Positions 35,216 through 42,943 of a stretch of 64,000 bases of DNA are shown one piece after another (the first letter of the stretch is position 1; each line of letters starts with the position of its first letter). The translations under genes and the position numbers were made by a program. Source of the stretch: Owenweeksia sp965229445 (GTDB taxonomy: Bacteria > Bacteroidota > Bacteroidia > Flavobacteriales > Schleiferiaceae); NCBI GenBank assembly GCA_965229445.1, contig OZ245876.1:1240001-1304000 (forward strand). The letters are read 5' to 3'. The notes under the pieces were generated by a model, which was not told the origin of the DNA, ran no database searches, and saw only the letters and a program-made list of their open reading frames with translations.

Positions 35216-36604
35216 ATGGATTTTGACGTAATTGTTTTAGGCAGTGGTCCCGGAGGATATGTAACAGCTATTAGAGCTTCACAACTTGGATTGAAGACGG
35301 CGGTGGTTGAACGCGAAAGCCTGGGGGGAGTTTGTCTGAACTGGGGTTGTATTCCAACTAAAGCGCTGATTAAGAGTGCCAATGTATTTGAGTATCTAAA
35401 TCATGCCGAGGATTATGGTTTAAAAGCCGAGAATGTTGATAAGGATTTTAGCGCTGTTGTAAAGCGCAGTAGGGGAGTGGCAGATGGTATGAGCAAGGGT
35501 GTTCAATTCCTGATGAAGAAGAATAAGATTGAGGTAATTATGGGGGAAGGCCGCGTAAAAGCCGGTAAGAAGATAGAGGTTAAAGCTCAGGATGGAGCTA
35601 CTAAAGATTATACGGCCAAACACATAATCATAGCTACCGGTGCTCGCAGTCGGGAATTGCCGAGCTTAGAGCAAGACGGTAAGAAGATAATTGGATATCG
35701 TCAGGCCATGAGCCTGAAATCTCAGCCCAAAAAGCTGATTGTAGTGGGGTCAGGGGCGATAGGTGTTGAATTTGCCTATTTCTATAATGCTATGGGTACC
35801 GAGGTTACCATAGTGGAATACTTGCCCAACATAGTGCCGGTAGAAGATGCCGATGTTTCCAAGCAATTGGAGCGCAGCTTTAAAAAAGCGGGGATTAAGA
35901 TTATGACCTCCAGCGAGGTTACCAAGGTGGACACTGCTGGTGACGGCTGTAAAGTTTCCGTAAAGACGAAAAAGGGGGAAGAGACTTTGGAGTGCGATAT
36001 TGTGCTCTCTGCAGTAGGCGTTCAAGCCAACATTGAGAATATTGGTTTAGAGGAAGTGGGCATCAAGACGGAAAAGGGTAAAATTACCGTGGATGAGTAT
36101 TATAATACCAACGTAGAAGGTTTTTATGCCATTGGCGATTGTGTTCCCGGTCAGGCTTTGGCTCATGTCGCATCTGCTGAGGGAATCATTTGTGTGGAAA
36201 AAATAGCCGGGCATCACCCACAGCCGCTGGATTACAACAACATACCAGGCTGTACTTATTGCTTGCCAGAAATTGCTTCTGTAGGCTATACGGAAGCACA
36301 GGCAAAGGATGCAGGATACGATTTAAAAGTGGGCAAGTTCCCATTCTCCGCCAGCGGTAAAGCCAGTGCCGCCGGCCATAAAGATGGTTTTGTAAAAGTG
36401 ATTTTTGACGCCAAGTACGGCGAGTTTTTAGGTTGTCATATGATTGGCGCCAATGTAACGGAGATGATTGCTGAGGCCGTCGTTGCCCGCAAGCTGGAAA
36501 CAACTGGCATGGATATCGTTAAATCTGTACATCCCCATCCTACGATGAGTGAGGCCGTAATGGAAGCTGCCGCAGCAGCCTACGATGAGGTGATTCACAT
36601 TTAA
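35216..36604 (+). CDS. lpdA: Dihydrolipoyl dehydrogenase
   Basis: A 462-residue flavoprotein, the E3 component of 2-oxoacid dehydrogenase and glycine cleavage complexes. The FAD-binding GSGPGG is at residues 9-14 and the redox disulfide is Cys40-Cys45 (GGVCLNWGCIP). The NAD-binding GSGAIGVEF is near 178, and the C-terminal catalytic His441 and Glu446 are in HPHPTMSEAV. An AAAGGAG Shine-Dalgarno sequence, unusual in this window, sits 8 bases ahead of the ATG. It is not beside E1 or E2 genes. Confidence 0.94.
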   Translation: MDFDVIVLGSGPGGYVTAIRASQLGLKTAVVERESLGGVCLNWGCIPTKALIKSANVFEYLNHAEDYGLKAENVDKDFSAVVKRSRGVADGMSKGVQFLMKKNKIEVIMGEGRVKAGKKIEVKAQDGATKDYTAKHIIIATGARSRELPSLEQDGKKIIGYRQAMSLKSQPKKLIVVGSGAIGVEFAYFYNAMGTEVTIVEYLPNIVPVEDADVSKQLERSFKKAGIKIMTSSEVTKVDTAGDGCKVSVKTKKGEETLECDIVLSAVGVQANIENIGLEEVGIKTEKGKITVDEYYNTNVEGFYAIGDCVPGQALAHVASAEGIICVEKIAGHHPQPLDYNNIPGCTYCLPEIASVGYTEAQAKDAGYDLKVGKFPFSASGKASAAGHKDGFVKVIFDAKYGEFLGCHMIGANVTEMIAEAVVARKLETTGMDIVKSVHPHPTMSEAVMEAAAAAYDEVIHI

Positions 36605-36742
36605 GTTTGATTGAAGCTTGGCCGACAGATCCTATTAGCTTGAGCCTTGTCCTATTTGAAACCTAGCCTGGACTATGAAGCATAGGAGGGTGCTTATTCC
36701 ATAATAACCATTGTATAGAAGAGAAGGCTGTTATTAATCCAT

Positions 36743-36777
36743 TTAATGCGGAACCCTGCTGAATATTTCCGCATTAA
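36743..36777. repeat. 11-base inverted repeat after lpdA
   Basis: TTAATGCGGAA and its exact complement flank a 13-base loop. It may be the lpdA terminator, but it lies ~140 bases after the stop and has no T run. Confidence 0.45.
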
Positions 36778-36870
36778 TGCTGGATGGAATGAAGGAGAAG
36801 ATCCTGCGATTGGAAGACAGGTAAGGCAGGATGTTTTTAGAAAATTGGCCTGGTAAGTAACAGAATTTGA

Positions 36871-37178
36871 TTATTTCAACAGAGCTTTGGCTTCATTCCA
36901 GGCTGAAAGAGAATCGCGATCAATGCTTATTGTCCTAATTTCTTTGGCTATCATTTTGCTTGCAAAGCTTCCAGGTAAGCCCCGCATTGTGCAAATTGCT
37001 GCAGATCTTTTTCACTATCCTACAGGGTCATAGTATAATGGGTAGCCATCCAGCCTTTCTTTTTAAATTCCTTGCAATTTGTGGCTCTCAATTGTTTAAT
37101 TATTCGGAGTGCACTTGAAGACAAAGCAAAGAACCTCAATGGATCCTTTAGTTCGATTGAGGTGATGGTAACTCTCAT
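36871..37178 (-). pseudogene. Small gene inactivated by a stop codon and a frameshift
   Basis: The minus-strand frame starts with ATG at 37178 and reads MRVTITSIELKDPLRFFALS, SSALRIIKQLRATN and KKKGWMATHYTMTL. It then meets TAG at 37020-37022 and goes on as DSEKDLQQFAQCGAYLEAL. After a one-base shift near 36967 it ends as KMIAKEIRTISIDRDSLSAW, NEAKALLK and TAA. The three pieces together make a ~100-residue protein of the kind with a dimeric monooxygenase-like (ABM/DUF3291-type) fold, but the family is a guess. Both lesions together make a sequencing error less likely than true decay. Confidence 0.6.
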
Positions 37179-37332
37179 ATTAGTCTTGTTGCTTGCTGTA
37201 CATGCCAGGCTGTGGAAAGTTGCAGGTACCCCAGATGCCGCATTTAGGAATAGATACGATTAAAGATAAGACATTACATGGGCGAAAAGGGCAATCGGTT
37301 CATAGCATATTGGATAGCTAATGGGAAGGTCT

Positions 37333-37965
37333 TTACTCTCGCTTCCCTATCAAATATCGGTCTTGTAATAGTTTGTATCCTTTGTTATCCAGGTGTTTTT
37401 TAATCAACTTATCAATTAGCTGCTCTGCTTTATTACAGGCTTTGTTATCGTAATAGCATAGCAAACAATATGCTAGGGCTAATTGGTATTCAGCCTCAGG
37501 ATCTTCCGGTTTGTATTTCAAAGCTGCTTCAAAATATCCGTCCGCGAAAAACCATTTGTTTTGTTGAAAATAATCCATACCGGTTGCCATATTCATTTGA
37601 TATTCCTCGCCGTTAGTCAAGGATGATTTTGAGAATTGCAAATCCATGGCGTCAATTCTGCGGTGGTTATAGTGGTATGTCGGTTTTTTTTGAAAATTCT
37701 TATAAATCATATAAGCGGAAATGGCCAGCAGCATCATGAAAATCCCTCTTTTCAGCCATCTAAGTCTCTCTTCTTTTTTAATTTGAGATAAAACCTTGGC
37801 TCTTCTTTCAGCCCGTTCAGCAGTGGTGAGTTTATTCCTTTGTTTTACAGTATGGTTACCTTGCTTGTGGTAGACTTTTCGAATGGTTCTAAACTCGGAT
37901 TTTCTTTTGAAGATGGGAATTCGTTTGCGCAGAAGATTGGTGTTATTCTTCAACGTGGTGATCAT
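37333..37965 (-). CDS. TPR-like protein with one membrane helix
   Basis: A 210-residue protein with a very basic N-terminal cytoplasmic half (about 25 Lys/Arg in the first 95 residues), one transmembrane helix near residues 74-92 (GIFMMLLAISAYMIYKNF) and a C-terminal TPR-type region (MATGMDYFQQNKWFFADGYF, KPEDPEAEYQLALAYCLL). The ATG at 37965 follows a GGAGGAG sequence by ~15 bases and is preferred over a TTG at 38016. I do not recognise the family beyond the TPR fold, and partners are unknown. Confidence 0.65.
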   Translation of the reverse strand: MITTLKNNTNLLRKRIPIFKRKSEFRTIRKVYHKQGNHTVKQRNKLTTAERAERRAKVLSQIKKEERLRWLKRGIFMMLLAISAYMIYKNFQKKPTYHYNHRRIDAMDLQFSKSSLTNGEEYQMNMATGMDYFQQNKWFFADGYFEAALKYKPEDPEAEYQLALAYCLLCYYDNKACNKAEQLIDKLIKKHLDNKGYKLLQDRYLIGKRE

Positions 37966-38152
37966 GCTACTTATGGATCCTTCTCCTCCCAAGTTTGATA
38001 ATTCATTGTGCCCCAAGGATCTTGCTTTGGCTGGCTTGTGGCAACATAAAGCTTTTTGTTGGTGCTCGCTAACCTAAGTTTTTCCTGTGGTTATTTTTTG
38101 TTCGGAATACAATTATCCGCATCACCTACGGCAATCTCTATTCATAGCTAAC

Positions 38153-38734
38153 CTACAGAGGGTTAAGGATGGTTTTATCCAAGATACTGCGTGGCGTATC
38201 AAGTCTCTTTTTATCCCAAAATGTTGGAAAACCTGAAATGGAAGTACTAATATCCTCTATCCTTAAATGTCCTGATCGGCTTGAAAGGATGAAACTAATT
38301 TCATAAGGTTGATAGGTCGGAGCCACGACCAACCAAATTAGTCCAGACACTACAAAGTCATTCTGAGTACCGATTATCATACTTTGGCGGTAGGTAGTAT
38401 TCTCCCGCACGAATCTTCCTTGTTTCTCTGATAAGTCGTCATATTCTTCGTGAGTCTCTGGGATTTCCATTAACTCTCCCTGCAACAAAAGCTTATCTGT
38501 GTTTTCAATGGAGAATAGCAAGCGTTGATGAAAACCTTCCGAATGCGGCGACACGAAGTAATATCCGGAGTCCAGGGCAATCTCAAAAGATAAAGTAGCT
38601 TTCTTATTTGATGCTTGAGTGAGGTCAAAGTTGACTTCAAAATGTTGGTCTTCCTCCCTTGGTTGATCGTGAGGGGAAGAGCAATTAACAAAGCAAATTG
38701 TTACCAGCACTATGAGTTTGAGACATTTTATCAT
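38153..38734 (-). CDS. Lipoprotein of unknown function
   Basis: A 193-residue protein with a lipoprotein signal ending at CFVNC (lipid-modified Cys18). The mature part looks all-beta (KKATLSFEIALDSGYYFVSP, NDFVVSGLIWLVVAPTYQPY), reminiscent of small periplasmic Ig-like domains, but I do not recognise the family. It stands alone between two unrelated genes, with an ATG start. Confidence 0.65.
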   Translation of the reverse strand: MIKCLKLIVLVTICFVNCSSPHDQPREEDQHFEVNFDLTQASNKKATLSFEIALDSGYYFVSPHSEGFHQRLLFSIENTDKLLLQGELMEIPETHEEYDDLSEKQGRFVRENTTYRQSMIIGTQNDFVVSGLIWLVVAPTYQPYEISFILSSRSGHLRIEDISTSISGFPTFWDKKRLDTPRSILDKTILNPL

Positions 38735-38846
38735 GGGAGTGTAATAACCATAATTTTATTTATTGGTCTTCATAATGCCAAACCACCCCTGGCTATGAGC
38801 TGATTTCCTTGAGGCGTTGTCTTGGGAATGGTCTACTACCGTATTT

Positions 38847-39428
38847 TTATCTCTCGTTGTATCCTTTTCCTTCAAAGATCTTCGGTCTTTGTTTATTTAT
38901 CCTGTCTTGGCGTGTTTTTGTTTTCTTGGCCCTGGAGAAATGGAGTAGGTAACCTCTTTGTCTGCCTGGTGTTAATTGATCAAAGGCAGTTTTAAAATCT
39001 GGGTTTTCTAGAAAGGCTAGTTCGAGTTCTACCGGCATTTCATATTCAGAAGTCTTTTTCATTTTAACTTCTAACCCTGCTTTTTCAACCTCCACAGCTT
39101 CATATACGCAAGCGCTGATAGTCTGCTCTAATTTTTTGATTTCGTCGATACCGGTAAACCTTAGCTGTCTTGCAGATTGCACGTTTTCGGTTTGTTGAAC
39201 CAGTAATTGGTTAGCGTCATTGAGCAATGCACCCTTATGAAAAAGCAGAGCACAGTAATTTTTAAACCCATGAATTAAAACAATATTACTTCCTTTAAAA
39301 GTGTAACATGGACATCCCCATTTCAATTCCTCTTTAAGACCGCAGTCCAGTATTATGGCTCTAAGAATATTGTATTCTTTCCGCCATTTTGTGTCCTTTT
39401 CGAAGAACCAATCTACATTTGGATTCAT
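38847..39428 (-). CDS. YdeI/OmdA-type DUF1801 protein
   Basis: A 193-residue protein with two parts. A DUF1801-like domain (about 1-110) has ELKWGCPCYTFKGSNIVLIH, GFKNYCALLFHKGALL and LRFTGIDEI. The C-terminal OmdA-like tail has FDQLTPGRQRGYLLHFSRAK and ends EGKGYNER. This pairing is that of YdeI/OmpD-associated proteins, linked in enterobacteria to peptide resistance but not biochemically understood. The ATG at 39428 is preferred over the TTG at 39473. Confidence 0.85.
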   Translation of the reverse strand: MNPNVDWFFEKDTKWRKEYNILRAIILDCGLKEELKWGCPCYTFKGSNIVLIHGFKNYCALLFHKGALLNDANQLLVQQTENVQSARQLRFTGIDEIKKLEQTISACVYEAVEVEKAGLEVKMKKTSEYEMPVELELAFLENPDFKTAFDQLTPGRQRGYLLHFSRAKKTKTRQDRINKQRPKIFEGKGYNER

Positions 39429-39608
39429 ATTCTCAAAATCGCCGACATTTTGGTTGCAAGGCGTATCCACCAAGGTAAAAACTATAGCTCTGGTTTTGTG
39501 AGTTTATTCCTTCTTTTTGTAAAGCCTTCTTCAAAGGCGCTAAATACCCTAAACATTGGGAGCTCCGCTTGCTGAAGCTCCGAGTATTCTACATGCGCTG
39601 ATCATGTT

Positions 39609-40136
39609 TTAAAGTGCTACACTCTGCTGTTTTAGTTCTTCTTGGGCTTGTAACAGCTGCTCATGGTATTCTTCTATACGGGCTTGGGCCAAGCCATCAA
39701 TCACCAAAATAACCGCCAACATAGAAATGGTGGTAATCATACTTGCGCGCCATATGGGCGTATGCACCAAGAGCACGACTAGGGCACAAGCCACCATGAT
39801 GAGCGGGACAGCCGTGTAAACAATGTTTTTATATTCCTTTATTGTAGCCTCAACACGTGCTAATTCCGAGTTTAAAAAAGCCTCCGCATCTTCGTGATAG
39901 GCTTTTTCAAAGTGCGATATTCTCGATTGGTTGGTAAAGTACAAGCCAAGTCCAATGATCATTAACAGAGCACCGGCCACCATGGTAGGGAGGATGTAAG
40001 CTTTGGCAAGGTCGGTTTTGCCCAATTGCCAAAATCCCAGGCTCGTCGCTATGAAAACCAGGCCAAAAAGAATAAAAAATGGTGTTGATATCAATTCGGC
40101 TTTCGCCCAATCGGTGGCTGCTTTGAGTATATCCAT
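39609..40136 (-). CDS. Four-helix membrane protein of unknown function
   Basis: A 175-residue protein with two pairs of transmembrane helices (about 19-37 and 47-67, then 108-126 and 131-149). A helical soluble stretch between the pairs (SRISHFEKAYHEDAEAFLNS, ELARVEATIKEY) and a coiled-coil C-terminus (EYHEQLLQAQEELKQQ) complete it. I recognise it only as a hypothetical type found in Bacteroidota. The ATG at 40136 is two codons after a TTG. A possible 25-codon gene precedes it. Confidence 0.65.
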   Translation of the reverse strand: MDILKAATDWAKAELISTPFFILFGLVFIATSLGFWQLGKTDLAKAYILPTMVAGALLMIIGLGLYFTNQSRISHFEKAYHEDAEAFLNSELARVEATIKEYKNIVYTAVPLIMVACALVVLLVHTPIWRASMITTISMLAVILVIDGLAQARIEEYHEQLLQAQEELKQQSVAL

Positions 40137-40202
40137 ATCCAAGTATTTAACAGGTTTCTAAATTATGTCTCCCCTTAACTTCCGCTTCTTTTCCAGAAAG
40201 AT

Positions 40203-40280
40203 TTAATAATCTTTTGGCACCTCTTTATCTCTGGCAAGTGGTTCTAGATTGTGTTCTCCTACAGGATCTATGGTATTCAT
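40203..40280 (-). CDS. Possible 25-residue small protein
   Basis: An ATG-to-TAA frame reads MNTIDPVGEHNLEPLARDKE and then VPKDY. Its hydrophilic, proline-containing composition and position directly upstream of, and on the same strand as, the four-helix protein make it plausible, but a frame this short can arise by chance. Confidence 0.25.
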   Translation of the reverse strand: MNTIDPVGEHNLEPLARDKEVPKDY

Positions 40281-40309
40281 GCTCTTTATTCTATGTTTGC
40301 CAAGGTTTT

Positions 40310-41104
40310 TCATTCTTCTATCAAAATCTTATTTGACTCCAAATTGTACTTCATATATGAACCTATAGCTGGAGAATAAACAGAGAATTCCTTTAAGTCA
40401 GTGTATTTGGCATATAATCTAAAGGTGCAAATGTCTGTTGCCGTTACATATGGTGTTGACTTCAGATGAGAATGAGAACAGGATGTGACGGTGCCAATGC
40501 CTGGGATATGCGGTGGGGCTGGAATTATTCGAGAATGGAATTTCAGCCATTTTGTGATTTCAATTTTTGAGTTTGATTCGAATAAATAGTCGTTACCAAA
40601 AGGAACAATACCTTTTTGGCTCGTGCCCATAATAATGTAAAGTCGATACCCGAAATCTGTTTTAATAAGAATAATGTTCGGGTTGTAACCATTTGGAATT
40701 GTTACTTCATATTTAGCATCCGATAGTTTCTCAACCAATTTGGATTTAGCCTTAAGTAGTTCTTTCTCTAAATCAGATAACTCAGAATCTTCATTGTTTA
40801 CTTCAATAGGGTCTTCAAATTCGGTATCGACAAAAGAATATTTTGCAATTTTTGACTTTTGTTTTTTATCAAGCATTGTAACAAAAGTTGTGTCTTTTGC
40901 GTGATACCTTATGTAACCGCCATAATTCTTTTTAAGTTTTTTGTCAGCCATTAACAGGTCAGTTGAAATCCATACGGCCTTTTCATATCGATACAAAAGA
41001 TCAGCTTCAGTCAGTATAGAATCCATCTTTAAATTAAGATCAGAGTCTTGAGAAAAGCAGCTTAAAGAACAGGTGAAAATTAGAACAAGTGTAAAAGTTT
41101 TCAT
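40310..41104 (-). CDS. Secreted protein of unknown function
   Basis: A 264-residue protein with a clear signal peptide (residues 1-18, ending CFSQD) and no recognised domain. The middle is rich in Lys and Glu (SELSDLEKELLKAKSKLVEK). The end has a beta-rich region with NGYNPNIILIKTDFGYRLYI and CSHSHLKSTPYVTATDICTF. Codon use is AT-rich, like the genes of the adjacent accessory region. It follows the left repeat flanking the restriction-modification operon. Confidence 0.7.
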   Translation of the reverse strand: MKTFTLVLIFTCSLSCFSQDSDLNLKMDSILTEADLLYRYEKAVWISTDLLMADKKLKKNYGGYIRYHAKDTTFVTMLDKKQKSKIAKYSFVDTEFEDPIEVNNEDSELSDLEKELLKAKSKLVEKLSDAKYEVTIPNGYNPNIILIKTDFGYRLYIIMGTSQKGIVPFGNDYLFESNSKIEITKWLKFHSRIIPAPPHIPGIGTVTSCSHSHLKSTPYVTATDICTFRLYAKYTDLKEFSVYSPAIGSYMKYNLESNKILIEE

Positions 41105-41124
41105 ATAATGTTTTTTTAAGGTTT

Positions 41125-41172
41125 GCTAACAGTCTCGGCTATGTGTAGTGAGGGATTTCAAAGCACTTCACT
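41125..41172. repeat. Left copy of a repeat flanking the restriction-modification operon
   Basis: The sequence contains TCTCGGCTATGTGTAGTG followed by a GCACTTCAC block. The copy at 48432-48478 matches 17 of 18 bases in the core and also has the GCACTT block at the same spacing. Both are in the same orientation. The rest of 41105-41373 is noncoding and holds the palindrome ATTACATGTAAT and a GCGGCT/AGCCGC hairpin. Confidence 0.65.
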
Positions 41173-41373
41173 GTCCTACCAATGAAAAGTTTATTACATG
41201 TAATTACATTCATATCAGCATGTTCACCCGCATTCCGGATAGCCATGCTTGTGCAATCGTGCTTTATTTTCATTCGTCCGTGCGTAGGGAATGACACACT
41301 CATTGACAAGCTTTAACATGTGCGGCTGATTTGAGCCGCTTGGCAATGTGTGTGGCTGATATGGACTGGTTTA

Positions 41374-42090
41374 TTAGGCATATTTATTTGGCATTTCATC
41401 ATAAGTTTGTCCATTTAATTCTCGCCCTGCTTTTTTCTTATTTGTTCCACCCCATTGCTTAAAAAAGAATGCAGAACCAAAAATCTCACATTGTTCTTTT
41501 ATTTCTAAAACCCAATCCTTTTTCATAGCTCTTGGTTTTCTTCCGCTTTCTCCACCAACAATTACCCAATCAATATTTGATAGATTGATCCCAGCGAGAG
41601 AACCAATTAGTGGCTCGAAGGAAAGGAATTTAACTAAAGCATTATTCAACCGTAGAAGGTCAATTCTATTAATAACTCGTTCGTCTTCTACAGATGTTCC
41701 AAGCCAGATATTTTTACTCCAGGTTAACTCATCATTTAACTCCAGTACTCTTTCTGGACGTTTTGTAAGGACTTGAAAAACATGAGTCAAATTATCATTC
41801 ATCACTTTAAATACATCCTTTATAAAGTCACCTGGCACATCAGGATGGAATAAATCACTCATAGAGTTTACAAATACCATCTTTGAGCCTTTCCATTCAT
41901 AGGGATCAGCCAAGGTTGTCGGATGGGTTCTTACTTTCTTAAAGCCGTCTTTGTATTTTTCCAACCCCATAGCTTGTAAGCGCTTTGACATTACTTCCGC
42001 ATAACAGAACTTGCATCCAGCCGAAACCTTTGAACACCCCGTTACAGGATTCCATGTTAATTCTGTCCACTCAATTGATGACTGCGCCAT
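41374..42090 (-). CDS. DUF5131 (phage Gp37/Gp68) family three-Cys protein
   Basis: A 238-residue protein of the Gp37/Gp68 family. The N-terminal three-Cys motif is Cys19-x6-Cys26-x2-Cys29 (TGCSKVSAGCKFCYAE), followed by FVNSMSDLFHPDVP, VFQVLTKRPER, WLGTSVEDERVINRI and WVIVGGESGRKPR, the usual order in this family. The Cys spacing differs from canonical radical SAM (CxxxCxxC), though a related TIM-barrel fold is likely. The start chosen is ATG 42090, with AAAGGAG eight bases before it and the TcmP stop one base further up; an ATG at 42123 would overlap tcmP. It is the last gene of the restriction-modification operon, and its natural partner is TcmP. Confidence 0.88.
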   Translation of the reverse strand: MAQSSIEWTELTWNPVTGCSKVSAGCKFCYAEVMSKRLQAMGLEKYKDGFKKVRTHPTTLADPYEWKGSKMVFVNSMSDLFHPDVPGDFIKDVFKVMNDNLTHVFQVLTKRPERVLELNDELTWSKNIWLGTSVEDERVINRIDLLRLNNALVKFLSFEPLIGSLAGINLSNIDWVIVGGESGRKPRAMKKDWVLEIKEQCEIFGSAFFFKQWGGTNKKKAGRELNGQTYDEMPNKYA

Positions 42091-42091
42091 G

Positions 42092-42934
42092 TTATTTCTC
42101 CTTTTTGATAATGTCGTTTGCAATCTTTACCGCTACCGGAACATTAGAGGCTGCCATGAAATGAAAGAGTACTGCATTTGTACTATTCCGTAACGGTAAA
42201 GGATCAGATACATGTTTAAATATCGTTTTTAAACGTTCTTGGTAAAGTTTTGCTGCTGCTTCAACTGCATTCTCAATTTTCTTGAATTTCCGCTCTCCAA
42301 ATAAGTCCATTTGAGGGTCTTCATAATAGAATTTATCTTCTATTTCCTTTGGTTCAAGGCCGAAGAAATTCCCTAAAGTCTCAAACCAAACCTGCCCAAA
42401 TTTTTCCTTCTTTCTCAAAAGTCGATTGATTCCAATTCCAGTAGGTACCAAAATCCACAGATCAACTCCAAGTCCTTTTAATGACTCCAATGTAGACCAT
42501 TTAACTTGCATGCCATAAGGATCAATAAAAGCTATCGCTTTATAATTCTTCCCCTCTGGTTTTCTCAGGAAATCTGCCATATCAATTAGTTTCTCGTTGC
42601 AATCATCACCTCCTGCAACTTTCGATTTTTCTACCAAAGAAGGATAATCAGAATTAATAATCCTTTGAAGTAATTGTGCATTGTCTAAATCCTTCTCAAC
42701 AAAGTAGTAGAAATCGAATTTTCTTGGTTCATCGAAGCTCAGGACATGCCGTGCCGTACCTTCAATAACTTCCTCTGTTTCCTTTTTGGTCTGAATGTCT
42801 CCTGATCCAGCAAAGCCATCAAAATAGATAAGCTTCCAGAGCTTACCTTTCATGATTTGCATGTATGCGTACAAGTATTTTCTGAATACTCTAATCTTTA
42901 TTTCTGTCCATTCACCTCCAAATTGATTCGCCAT
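42092..42934 (-). CDS. tcmP: Three-Cys-motif partner protein TcmP
   Basis: A 280-residue protein of the TcmP family, named for its association with three-Cys-motif (Gp37/Gp68) proteins, as here. It has a methyltransferase-like glycine motif DGFAGSGD at residues 39-46 and FIDPYG at 136-141, a pattern resembling Rossmann-fold SAM-dependent nucleic acid enzymes. VDLWILVPTGIGINRLL follows. The reaction is not known. It starts 9 bases after the Res gene and is followed after one base by DUF5131. Confidence 0.87.
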   Translation of the reverse strand: MANQFGGEWTEIKIRVFRKYLYAYMQIMKGKLWKLIYFDGFAGSGDIQTKKETEEVIEGTARHVLSFDEPRKFDFYYFVEKDLDNAQLLQRIINSDYPSLVEKSKVAGGDDCNEKLIDMADFLRKPEGKNYKAIAFIDPYGMQVKWSTLESLKGLGVDLWILVPTGIGINRLLRKKEKFGQVWFETLGNFFGLEPKEIEDKFYYEDPQMDLFGERKFKKIENAVEAAAKLYQERLKTIFKHVSDPLPLRNSTNAVLFHFMAASNVPVAVKIANDIIKKEK

Positions 42935-42943
42935 AGCTATTCG

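Noticed and set aside
36746..36856. A 36-codon open frame after lpdA (MRNPAEYFRINAGWNEG...)
   Set aside because: It overlaps an 11-base inverted repeat and is not supported by family, start signal or neighbours.
37072..37263. A 63-codon plus-strand open frame
   Set aside because: It lies opposite the better-supported minus-strand pseudogene at 36871-37178.
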